Origin: DATBED01 sp036276195
GTDB taxonomy: Bacteria > Patescibacteriota > Saccharimonadia > Saccharimonadales > UBA4665
Length of the DNA: 19,924 bases
Assembly: GCA_036276195.1 (NCBI GenBank)
Contig: DATBED010000001.1
Location: 1-19,924 of the forward strand
Direction: 5' to 3'
The notes beneath the pieces were generated by a model. It worked only from the letters and a program-made list of their open reading frames with translations, was not told the DNA's origin and did not search any database. A program made the position numbers and the translations under genes. The stretch's first letter is position 1; each line of letters begins with the position of its first letter. Shown here piece after piece: positions 1 to 6,446 of this stretch.

Positions 1-1
1 A

Positions 2-514
2 CGGAATAGCTTGTTCGACATGCTTGGTGATGGCGAAATTACAGATAAGAAAGAGTTCAACCGGCAAATCCAACGGCTGGAAATCCAGCAGGAAACGCTA
101 GAGGGCGAACGTGACCAGATCAAGGACACCGAAGTAGACAAGCGGAAAATAATCAATGAAGCGGTCTACTTTGTAGCTCATGCCGGTGAGATTTGGCGTA
201 ATGCGACAGCCGAAAATAAGGTGTTGTTCCAAAAATTGGTTTACGAGCATGGCTTGCCTCTGTACCCTGACCTAAATCTTGGAACGAGCCAAGTAAGCAC
301 TATTTACGAGCAAATTACAGTAGTAGAAAAAGAACTTGAAACTAACAGGGCGGAGCTTCCAACTGAAAACTCCGCCCTGGTACGCGTGGCAGGATTCGAA
401 CCTACGACCTTTGGCTCCGCAAGCCAACGCTCTATCCAGCTGAGCTACACGCGCGTGTCCCAAAATGAGCTAGCAACAGGGGTAATTTTAGCATGTTCCA
501 GCGATAAAATCTAG
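2..514 (+). CDS. Serine recombinase, C-terminal part (partial)
   Basis: The gene starts upstream of the window and only the last ~170 codons are visible. The residues seen are charged and helical (LFDMLGDGEI, then a Gln/Glu-rich heptad-like stretch) followed by a conserved-looking segment with EIWRNATAENKVLFQKLV and GLPLYPDLNLGTSQVSTIYEQI. This resembles the coiled coil and tail that follow the zinc-ribbon in large serine site-specific recombinases; the catalytic domain is not in view, so the assignment is by C-terminal resemblance only. From about codon 120 the frame reads antisense through tRNA-Arg (378-454) and ends just before the next gene, so the last ~55 residues are tRNA-derived. The true natural end may therefore have been created by integration next to the tRNA. 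Confidence 0.6.
   Translation, partial: RNSLFDMLGDGEITDKKEFNRQIQRLEIQQETLEGERDQIKDTEVDKRKIINEAVYFVAHAGEIWRNATAENKVLFQKLVYEHGLPLYPDLNLGTSQVSTIYEQITVVEKELETNRAELPTENSALVRVAGFEPTTFGSASQRSIQLSYTRVSQNELATGVILACSSDKI
346..379 (-). terminator. Hairpin at the 3' end of tRNA-Arg
   Basis: A perfect 10-bp inverted repeat (CAGGGCGGAG at 346-355 with CTCCGCCCTG at 370-379) has a 14-nt loop and overlaps the encoded CCA end of the tRNA. On the minus strand it is followed by a moderately T-rich run (GTTAGTTTCAAGTTCTTTTT), so it may end tRNA-Arg transcription. It lies inside the recombinase frame. It could instead be a recombination-site structure. Confidence 0.45.
378..454 (-). tRNA. tRNA-Arg (anticodon GCG)
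   Basis: The minus strand folds as a canonical 77-nt tRNA with encoded CCA: acceptor GCGCGTG with CACGCGT (G1-U72 wobble), D-arm GCTC...GAGC, anticodon stem TTGGC/GCCAA, T-arm GTAGG-TTCGAAT-CCTAC. The seven-base anticodon loop TTGCGGA gives anticodon GCG (plus-strand 418-420), decoding CGC and CGU. Adenine at position 20 of the D-loop and C35 are the usual arginine identity elements. A G34 here is unusual, since most bacteria use A34 (inosine) for this box. Confidence 0.93.
485..493 (-). promoter_or_regulatory. Extended -10 for tRNA-Arg
   Basis: On the minus strand TGC-TAAAAT forms an extended -10 about 30 nt upstream of the tRNA 5' end. No convincing -35 is seen. It is divergent to the promoter of the gene at 529. 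Confidence 0.4.
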
Positions 515-516
515 GG

Positions 517-522
517 TACAAT
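517..522 (+). promoter_or_regulatory. -10 of a leaderless promoter (gene at 529)
   Basis: TACAAT ends 6 nt before the ATG at 529, placing the transcription start at or on the start codon. No Shine-Dalgarno sequence and no clear -35 are present. Confidence 0.5.
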
Positions 523-528
523 GGCGCT

Positions 529-831
529 ATGACAAAGACATACAAGAATCCGGGGCCGATCAAGCTTAAAGACGTGCGTGACGAACTGGGCAAGCAGCCG
601 GGCGAGAGCGTGGAAGTAGTAGTTGAGCTCGATGACAAGACGCGCGAATTAGCTGTGCCTGCAGATTTTAAGAAGGAATTGCGCCAAGCTGGGCTATGGG
701 AAGGCTTCGAGAAACTGGCTTTCACCCACCGTAAAGAGTACGTGCAGTGGATCGAAGACGCCAAAAAGCCAGAGACGCGAACTCGGCGCGTAGCCAAAGC
801 CGTCGAGATGATCCGGGCTAAGCAAAAATAG
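529..831 (+). CDS. YdeI/OmpD-associated (OmdA)-like small protein
   Basis: The 100-aa product has a C-terminal half typical of the YdeI/OmpD-associated family: LAVPADFKKEL, then an LAFTHRKEYVQWIEDAKKPETRTRRVAKAVEM block (the family's 'HRREYIxWIxxAKxxETRxRRI' signature, about residues 62-96). The N-terminal half (GKQPGESVEVVVELDDKTRELAVP) looks like the end of the DUF1905 beta-barrel that often precedes this domain, so it is a shortened DUF1905-OmdA protein. The biochemical role of the family is not firmly known; some members were linked to bacteriocin or antibiotic tolerance. It has a leaderless-type promoter and sits alone between two tRNA genes, with no operon partner. No signal peptide is seen, so it is cytoplasmic. 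Confidence 0.75.
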   Translation: MTKTYKNPGPIKLKDVRDELGKQPGESVEVVVELDDKTRELAVPADFKKELRQAGLWEGFEKLAFTHRKEYVQWIEDAKKPETRTRRVAKAVEMIRAKQK

Positions 832-842
832 CTACTCAACCT

Positions 843-850
843 GTTAAAAT
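843..850 (+). promoter_or_regulatory. Extended -10 for tRNA-Ser
   Basis: TGT-TAAAAT directly follows the preceding stop codon and lies 10 nt upstream of the tRNA 5' end, so the transcript would start very near the mature tRNA. Confidence 0.4.
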
Positions 851-860
851 AGTCAGTTAC

Positions 861-952
<92 letters not shown>

Positions 953-1001
953 AAAACTGTTACGAATCTACAGTGTTCGTACTAAGTTCAAACCCCTTAT
1001 C

Positions 1002-1030
1002 TTGACAACTTATTTTGGCAAGTAGATAGT
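1002..1030 (+). promoter_or_regulatory. Sigma70-type promoter
   Basis: TTGACA (1002-1007) is followed after 17 nt by GATAGT (1025-1030). GATAGT ends 7 nt before an ATG at 1038, matching the leaderless spacing of the window, but that ATG opens only an 11-codon frame. See the broken ORF at 1063. Confidence 0.4.
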
Positions 1031-1062
1031 TAAGGAAATGTGTCGTTTTACAGAGACTTTCT

Positions 1063-1482
1063 ATGGCGTTTAGAGATCGTCTTCAAGCTATGCACGCTGT
1101 AAGTGCAGAACAGGCCGAATCGGAGAGAAGCGGCAGAATTAACGATTTGGCCCAAGAGCTTACTATTAAGTGGATAGATAGTCTGAGCATACTAGCATGT
1201 GAAGCCGCAGATTAGGTAGGACTCAACGAGCACAAGAAACATTCTGTAAAGCTAGATGAAAACGTCCATATGAGCCCAGTCTGGTACTCGGACGTAAAAG
1301 ATCCTGACACGTTTCATGAAATAGCCGAGGCTCATTTGAGAGCAACCCAACATGTCTACCACTATTTTACAAGTGAAGGCTTGCACGGAGACCTTAACGT
1401 ATGGGATGAAACACCTACAATTTTTGATAAGGGGAGGCCTCGTTATTTGGCGCGATACTGTCATCTAGAGATTGAGTGGTAG
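1063..1482 (+). pseudogene. Unknown ORF interrupted by an in-frame amber codon
   Basis: ATG at 1063 opens a 50-codon frame ended by TAG at 1213-1215. The same frame continues without another stop to TAG at 1480-1482, giving about 139 codons in all; the downstream part alone has an ATG at 1270 (70 aa). The first part is helical and charged (RLQAMHAVSAEQAESERSGRI); the second has PVWYSDVKDPDTFHEIAEAH and ends CHLEIEW. No family is recognised. The upstream promoter points at an ATG at 1038 that is one base out of frame with 1063, which would fit an additional frameshift. Most likely a decayed gene; two small separate ORFs or chance are alternatives. Confidence 0.35.
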
Positions 1483-1679
1483 CCAAAGTGTGCCACTTTG
1501 CTAGACAGGAGGAATAGGCCTGGAATAGGTGGAAGGTTCCGAGCCCGTGTGTTCCTGTACGCCCACTAAACGTATATACACTTCTGAAAGATTAACAGGG
1601 GTAGTGATTATTTATTGTACATACATTTAACAACTAGGAAGAAGCATAGAGGTCTGAACGATGCTCCACCCTTACTGGT
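1483..1679. other. Non-coding gap between convergent genes
   Basis: It holds a short perfect hairpin directly after the broken ORF (CAAAGTG-TGC-CACTTTG, 1484-1500, no T-tract) and otherwise no gene, tRNA or clear terminator that I can see. Confidence 0.4.
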
Positions 1680-2849
1680 TTATTGGATGAGGCGGGGGCG
1701 TTTTGGCGGCGGCAACGGGGGGCCGGTTGGTTTTTGACGGGGCGGCAGGTCTGTGGCTGGAGGTGTACTTTGCGGTTGATCAGTCGCCGGAAGCGGTGCT
1801 TGAGAGCTCTTAGAACTTGGCTTTTTAACCCTGTTTCTAGTGCTTAACAAAACCACGAGAACAATAAGGGCTAACAGCAGGTAGCCGAGACCAAATAACA
1901 GGTCGGTCTTGACTAGTTGGTGCTCGGCTCGTTGCAGAAAGTCGGTTAGAGCTTGTTGCAGCTGCCCGACGCTGGCATTACTAAAGATATGCTTTTCGGC
2001 CTGCTTAAGACCGGCATCAGCCACGAACTTAGAGGCTACTAAAATGGCTCCGGCTATGGCTAGGGTGCTGCCGATCCGGCGTAGGCCCCATCGCTTGCGG
2101 GGCACCAGAAATATAATGCCTAACGTGCAAACTAGTGCTACAACCGCGTAAACCCAAGGCAGCATGACGCCTAGCCGGTACAGCTTCGGCAGTTCGGAGT
2201 ACTTTTGGTAGTAGGGCTGGCCGGAGCTGCCGCCGTTGGGGCTAATGTTATTGGCGCTGATCACCGGATTGCTCAAGAAACCATCGCTGTTTTGGATGCG
2301 TTGGGTGACCAGCTGGGCCTCGGCCGGGGCGCTTAACTGCAGTGGCCGGCAAGTAATGTTGAGCGGATCTACGCTGTTAACATTGCCTAGGGCGGCCAGT
2401 TGCTGGGCGCTACAAACCGGTAGGCTGTTAATGTGGTCTTGCACGTACTGACCGACCTGAGTCGCAAAACTTTGCTTAGCTTGAGTTAAATCAATCGTAA
2501 AGCTGGGCTGGGCGGTTTTGCCCTCCAGCCAAGCGTAGTTGGCATCTAGGAAGATCTTGACGCTATTTTGCAGTAGTTGTGTGGGGAAGGCCGATTGGGC
2601 GGCCTGTTGCACGGCTGTGTCGCTCAGTGTGACCGGCCCCTGGTTTTCGGTGGAATTAGCCGATTTTTTGGCTTGGTCGATAGCATTTGATACGAAATGC
2701 CCGTAAAAATCACTCTGGTTCAGCCAGGCCTCGATCTTGTCGGGGTGGCTAAAAGCAATACTGCTGCTGGTAGAAAAGGCGGTGCCCAGCAAAGCTACAA
2801 AAAGCACGAGAGTTAAAAAGCCAGCCAACACCTTTCGCACCCAATTCAT
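1680..2849 (-). CDS. Multi-pass membrane protein of unknown function
   Basis: The 389-aa product has an N-terminal hydrophobic segment (~7-27, signal anchor), an extracytoplasmic region of ~200 residues with two cysteines (C146, C167) that could form a disulfide, three further membrane segments (~228-249, 257-277, 316-337) and a proline-rich cytoplasmic-type tail (~340-389, ending PPLPPPKRPRLIQ). I do not recognise the family. It starts only 4 nt after the stop codon of the SGNH hydrolase gene upstream, so the two probably act together at the cell surface. A TACAAT hexamer overlapping the upstream stop codon and ending 6 nt before this ATG suggests an additional leaderless promoter of its own. 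There is no Shine-Dalgarno sequence. Confidence 0.75.
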   Translation of the reverse strand: MNWVRKVLAGFLTLVLFVALLGTAFSTSSSIAFSHPDKIEAWLNQSDFYGHFVSNAIDQAKKSANSTENQGPVTLSDTAVQQAAQSAFPTQLLQNSVKIFLDANYAWLEGKTAQPSFTIDLTQAKQSFATQVGQYVQDHINSLPVCSAQQLAALGNVNSVDPLNITCRPLQLSAPAEAQLVTQRIQNSDGFLSNPVISANNISPNGGSSGQPYYQKYSELPKLYRLGVMLPWVYAVVALVCTLGIIFLVPRKRWGLRRIGSTLAIAGAILVASKFVADAGLKQAEKHIFSNASVGQLQQALTDFLQRAEHQLVKTDLLFGLGYLLLALIVLVVLLSTRNRVKKPSSKSSQAPLPATDQPQSTPPATDLPPRQKPTGPPLPPPKRPRLIQ

Positions 2850-2853
2850 GAGC

Positions 2854-5709
2854 TTATTGTAGTTGAAACCCCTTGTTTTTGGTACAGACTTTATTTAGTC
2901 GCTGGCGGATTAGTTGAATCAGCAAAATCAAGAACCAGGCCAAAACTGGCAAAAGTAACCAGGGCGGCCAATTAATAACCGGCAAGTGGTCAAAAGGTGG
3001 CAGCAAAGGTGGGTGGCTTTTGGCTGCTGTGGGCTTGATACCTTTGACGGGCAGCCGGAAAGGGTTGGCGGTAGCCGAGCCCAGTGCTCGAGTAGTGTTG
3101 GTAGTATCAGGGAGGTTGAAGCTGGCCGCTACTGTGACAGATGGCTCGTCAATAGCCAGGCCGCCGCTATCTGTGGCCCATGTGGCCATGGGCGCCTCAT
3201 TACTCGTGGAGTTGTCAGCAGATGATCCGTTTGAGCCCGGAGTAACAGCTGGAGGTCCGTCTGCTTGGCCGCCTGTACCACCGTTACCACCGCCTGTACT
3301 GCCGGAAGCCGGCGGTTGACTGATCATGGGGTCACAGCTGTCGTCAATGCCATCCTGGTCGCTGTCTATGCCGCTGTTGACAGCATAGGGGCAGGAGTCG
3401 TTATTATTTGGCAGGCCATCACCATCGTAATCGTCGTCACTGACCGGAATGTAAATTGGTTGGGTAACGTCGGCCGGCTCATCCGCCTGGTTGTCGCCTG
3501 TTACATCTACAGTATGGCCGCCAGAGGTGCCGGGCGGCACAGTCACGGTTCCATCAACATCGCCCGAGTCATCGGAATTCACAGTGCCAATAACTGTTCC
3601 GGCTGGTCCATCTAGGCGTACTTTATAAGCAGTTTTGGGCTTAAGTCCGTTTTTGGAACCGCTGATTTTGATGGCGGTCGTTTTACCGGCTTTAGTCACC
3701 CCTGAAGTCAGTTTCGGTTCAGGCAGACGTGTGTTAATTGCTCGACCAGTTGGCGGTGCTTGATTGAGCTTTGCCGGATCTGGCGGCCCGGCACTGCCAG
3801 GGTCTTTGATCTGTAAATTGTGGGTTTGGCGCAAAATGGCCTGTTCGATCAGTTCGTGGCCTAGCGCGTTAGGGTGGTAGCTCTCCCGGCCCAAGACGTT
3901 AATACCGAAGGCGCCGCCATCGCCTCCAGCAGTTAGCCCGTTAACAGCGACGTTATAACTGCTCGTTTCGCATAACCGGTGCCCGTCTAAGGCCTGGCTA
4001 ATGTCTATGTAGGGTACGCCGGCTTTAGTGGCAGCCTGGGCGATGCCGCCGTTCAAGTAGTCGATTATTTCAGAGGTGAATACCAGCTCATCGTGGTTTA
4101 AGTGCACGTTTAAGGCGCAGTTGCCGTTATCTACGGCTATTTGGGGGTAACCAATAACATAAAATTGAGTGCCGGGCGCTTCGGCCTTCAGCTGCTTGTA
4201 CAGAGCCGCCCAACGGGGAACCGTGCGGTCAATCAGGCGCTCCAGTTCTTGATGATCTTCGTAGGAGTTAAAGCAAGAATTGCCAGCGGGGTGTAGGCTA
4301 AGATGCGGCTCCACACAAGTCTGCACAATGTCGCCAAAACCGATGTCATTGCCGCCAACCGAAACAGTTGTTACCCCTGGCTGGTATTGTCTAACAAAGT
4401 GTTGCTGCGCTATATAGCCGGGCACAAAATTAGTCTGCACGGAATTAAGCAGCGCCACATTACTCTGCTCCAGCTGTTGGAAGCTGGGCACATCTTTGAC
4501 TTGACCCCTGTAATTGTCGCTGGTACTACCGATATCGTTGATAACCGCGCCGGAACAAGCCACCGAATGGCCTGCCTGGGAATTAAACAGATCCCGCGTT
4601 AACAGTAACGGATAAGAGTGTGCCGACAAGTGGCAAACGTTCTCTACGGTATCGGTGCCGCTTAAGTAGTCGAAAGCGCCTTCACCGGAAGTATAAGAGT
4701 CGCCCAGGCCTAGGTAATCGATCAGAGAGGTGATGCTGGCCGTTGGAGCCAGCTCGTAAATACCGTCGTGTGAAGGATCACTCGAAGTTGCCTCAAAGCT
4801 AAGCAGGCCACCGTTAATAAATCGTACATGCCTGACTGATTTTAGGCCACCGATTTGGCTAGCCGCAAACGAACGGTAATCGTAAGAGCGGCAGTTCAAA
4901 GGGGCTAAATTAGCTATCGTACCGCTGCAGCTGGTCAGGTCATACACCTTGAATTCGCCAGTGGCCTCATTGTTGATGGCCACGTAATGGCCATCGTGGC
5001 TGACCGCTACCTGTGACTTCAACAAATTGTAGCCGTTATTACCGAGGTACGAAGGCGCAAATGGCAGTACATCCAGCGAAGCCAGGTTGATGCGCACGAA
5101 TGAGCCGTTCAAATCCTCAGCCACCAGCCAACTGCCACCATCGCTGAAGGCTAAGGTCTGCGGATTGATTACCAGGGGCTGGCCCGCTGGATCTGTCAAT
5201 CGTAATTCCGGTGCTGCCGTCAGCTGTTTTGACACCAACTGCCCGAGCAAATTCCGCTGTTCTTGCAAGTCCCCTACCGGGTTCTTGTATAAGCTAATAT
5301 AGGAACCGTTTACCAGGGCCGGGTTCAGCGATATCAAGTTCCCGGCCTCTGGCCAGGGCGCCAAAACCTGGTTTGATAGAAAGGGCAGTAGCGGCAAGCC
5401 TTCATCGGTGCCGTTGTAGATAACGGTGTCGCTGTCACTGTCGATCAGGCCAAAAGCCGTGGGGCTGAAGCAGCCGGTTTGCATGGTACTGCTGGCAACT
5501 AAGCGATAATCAACCAGGCTGCAGTCTAGGTTGCTAAGGAAGGTCGGTTCATTTTGGGCGCTAGCGATAGCGCTAACTCTTTTTATAGCCATAGCCTTCG
5601 GTGTTGCCCAAGCTGGCGGATCGGTAGCACCACTGCCGGCTCGTATAGCTGTTCTGGAAACCGAAAAGATAACTAAAAGGGCCAGCAATGCTGCTACAAA
5701 ACGTTTCAT
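2854..5709 (-). CDS. Secreted, membrane-anchored SGNH/GDSL hydrolase
   Basis: This 951-aa protein begins with a signal peptide (KRFVAALLALLVIFSVS). Residues ~180-265 contain two propeller-like repeats (LAFSDGGSWLVAEDL; VAVSHDGHYVAINNE). The SGNH hydrolase domain spans ~330-630: block I GLGDSYTSGEG with nucleophile S338, block III GGND at 452-455, and block V ESYHPNALGH with H612; the acidic residue before the histidine is E609 instead of the commoner Asp. The spacing and CYS content resemble the Streptomyces SEST-like esterases. A beta-type domain (~665-745) is followed by TSP3-like calcium-binding repeats (DDDYDGDGLPNNNDSCP, DSDQDGIDDSCD; ~757-794), a low-complexity Gly/Ser/Thr linker and a C-terminal membrane helix (~913-936) with a basic end. 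It is thus an outward-facing esterase or lipase; the substrate is unknown. It precedes a membrane protein gene in the same operon. Confidence 0.85.
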   Translation of the reverse strand: MKRFVAALLALLVIFSVSRTAIRAGSGATDPPAWATPKAMAIKRVSAIASAQNEPTFLSNLDCSLVDYRLVASSTMQTGCFSPTAFGLIDSDSDTVIYNGTDEGLPLLPFLSNQVLAPWPEAGNLISLNPALVNGSYISLYKNPVGDLQEQRNLLGQLVSKQLTAAPELRLTDPAGQPLVINPQTLAFSDGGSWLVAEDLNGSFVRINLASLDVLPFAPSYLGNNGYNLLKSQVAVSHDGHYVAINNEATGEFKVYDLTSCSGTIANLAPLNCRSYDYRSFAASQIGGLKSVRHVRFINGGLLSFEATSSDPSHDGIYELAPTASITSLIDYLGLGDSYTSGEGAFDYLSGTDTVENVCHLSAHSYPLLLTRDLFNSQAGHSVACSGAVINDIGSTSDNYRGQVKDVPSFQQLEQSNVALLNSVQTNFVPGYIAQQHFVRQYQPGVTTVSVGGNDIGFGDIVQTCVEPHLSLHPAGNSCFNSYEDHQELERLIDRTVPRWAALYKQLKAEAPGTQFYVIGYPQIAVDNGNCALNVHLNHDELVFTSEIIDYLNGGIAQAATKAGVPYIDISQALDGHRLCETSSYNVAVNGLTAGGDGGAFGINVLGRESYHPNALGHELIEQAILRQTHNLQIKDPGSAGPPDPAKLNQAPPTGRAINTRLPEPKLTSGVTKAGKTTAIKISGSKNGLKPKTAYKVRLDGPAGTVIGTVNSDDSGDVDGTVTVPPGTSGGHTVDVTGDNQADEPADVTQPIYIPVSDDDYDGDGLPNNNDSCPYAVNSGIDSDQDGIDDSCDPMISQPPASGSTGGGNGGTGGQADGPPAVTPGSNGSSADNSTSNEAPMATWATDSGGLAIDEPSVTVAASFNLPDTTNTTRALGSATANPFRLPVKGIKPTAAKSHPPLLPPFDHLPVINWPPWLLLPVLAWFLILLIQLIRQRLNKVCTKNKGFQLQ
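2856..2861 (-). promoter_or_regulatory. -10 of a leaderless promoter (gene at 2849)
   Basis: TACAAT on the minus strand ends 6 nt before the ATG. Its last bases are part of the stop codon of the upstream gene (CTACAATAA). No good -35 is seen. Confidence 0.4.
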
Positions 5710-5716
5710 GGCTCTG

Positions 5717-5722
5717 ACTATC
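5717..5722 (-). promoter_or_regulatory. -10 of a leaderless promoter (SGNH hydrolase gene)
   Basis: GATAGT on the minus strand ends 7 nt before the ATG at 5709; TTGCGG lies 18 nt further upstream as a weak -35. No Shine-Dalgarno sequence. Confidence 0.35.
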
Positions 5723-5795
5723 GCCTGCCCTGCCCCACTCCCGCAAGCATAAGCGACCAGAAAATTGCCAGATTTAATTAACTGTTAATGAAGCA

Positions 5796-5801
5796 TATAA
5801 T
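5796..5801 (+). promoter_or_regulatory. -10 of a leaderless promoter (HIT gene)
   Basis: A consensus TATAAT ends 6 nt before the ATG at 5808, so the transcript would begin at the start codon. TTTAAT 17 nt upstream is a poor -35. Confidence 0.6.
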
Positions 5802-5807
5802 TTAGGT

Positions 5808-6200
5808 ATGGCCGACAGCATTTTCACCAAGATTATCAAGGGCGAAATCCCCTCTTATAAGCTTTACGAAGACGATAAAACCTTCGCCTTTCTAGACATT
5901 CACCCCAAAACGCCAGGCCACACTCTGGTCGTGCCCAAAAAGCAGGTCGAGTTCCTATGGGATTTAGACGACGAAGATTACCAGGCCGTCATGGCCACCG
6001 TCAAAAAAGTGGCTCTCAGAATGAGGCAAGTCATGGGCAAGCCGTTTGTTGGCGAGCTGGTAGTTGGTATTGATGTGCCTCACGCCCATGTGCATGTTTA
6101 TCCTTTCGCTAACACCGAAGAATCGCGCCGCATCCCTGACCCTAGCGCCGAACCTGACCACGCCGCGCTGGCCGAAGTTGCTAAGAAGCTAGCGTTTTAA
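5808..6200 (+). CDS. HIT family nucleotide hydrolase/transferase
   Basis: The 130-aa protein carries the histidine triad HAHVHVYP (H92, H94, H96), with H94 the expected nucleophile, and the N-terminal signature IFTKIIKGEIPSYKLYEDD...AFLDIHPKTPGHTLVVPK. This is the Hint/PKCI-type branch, which typically hydrolyses adenosine phosphoramidates and related AMP conjugates in the cytoplasm; the precise substrate cannot be read from sequence. Length is close to the family norm. It has a consensus leaderless promoter. The small membrane gene at 6216 follows within 15 nt, with its own promoter-like hexamer. Confidence 0.93.
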   Translation: MADSIFTKIIKGEIPSYKLYEDDKTFAFLDIHPKTPGHTLVVPKKQVEFLWDLDDEDYQAVMATVKKVALRMRQVMGKPFVGELVVGIDVPHAHVHVYPFANTEESRRIPDPSAEPDHAALAEVAKKLAF

Positions 6201-6202
6201 GC

Positions 6203-6208
6203 TACAAT
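6203..6208 (+). promoter_or_regulatory. -10 of a leaderless promoter (small ORF at 6216)
   Basis: TACAAT immediately follows the HIT stop codon and ends 7 nt before ATG 6216. TTGCTA lies 19 nt upstream, inside the HIT gene. Confidence 0.4.
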
Positions 6209-6215
6209 AGGGCCA

Positions 6216-6392
6216 ATGGACTTCCTCTACTCGCTCTTTTTAGGTGCCGGCCTGGCCGGCTTTACCTACAGCCGCATGGGGCGTCGTGTTGGTTACGGCA
6301 ACACGGCTAACGTTTGGACGGTAGTTGGGGTTGTTTTTGTAATAGCCGCCATCGTCTTTTACACCGTCCTCAAATTTATACTTAACGTCTAG
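6216..6392 (+). CDS. Small two-helix membrane protein (58 aa)
   Basis: Starting MDFLYSLFLGAGLAGF and ending YTVLKFILNV, this 58-aa frame has a short hydrophobic N-terminal segment (~3-16), a basic Arg/Gly turn (SRMGRRVGYGN, ~19-29) and a strong membrane helix (~33-57). It is tightly packed behind the HIT gene and has a -10 hexamer at leaderless distance, which supports translation. I do not recognise a family; similar short membrane proteins are common in compact CPR genomes but function is unknown. Confidence 0.6.
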   Translation: MDFLYSLFLGAGLAGFTYSRMGRRVGYGNTANVWTVVGVVFVIAAIVFYTVLKFILNV

Positions 6393-6411
6393 CCATTTAG
6401 TACTAATTTCT

Positions 6412-6440
6412 TTGGTATTATAGCGGCTAACTGATACTAT
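6412..6440 (+). promoter_or_regulatory. Promoter of the XRE-HAD gene
   Basis: TTGGTA (6412-6417), a 17-nt spacer and an extended -10 TGA-TACTAT (6435-6440). The -10 abuts the ATG at 6441 and ends exactly 6 nt before the ATG at 6447, so the transcript would start at 6447 and exclude the upstream ATG. Confidence 0.6.
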
Positions 6441-6446
6441 ATGGCT

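Noticed and set aside
1213..1215. Amber codon as evidence of stop-codon recoding
   Set aside because: TAG is a normal stop for several genes here (for example groES and the cupin), so recoding of TAG is unlikely; gene decay is simpler.
1530..1566. tRNA-tail-like stretch (GGTTCCGAGCCC ... TGTACGCCCACTA)
   Set aside because: No T-arm stem or other tRNA arms can be folded around it, so neither a tRNA nor a clear att site is supported.
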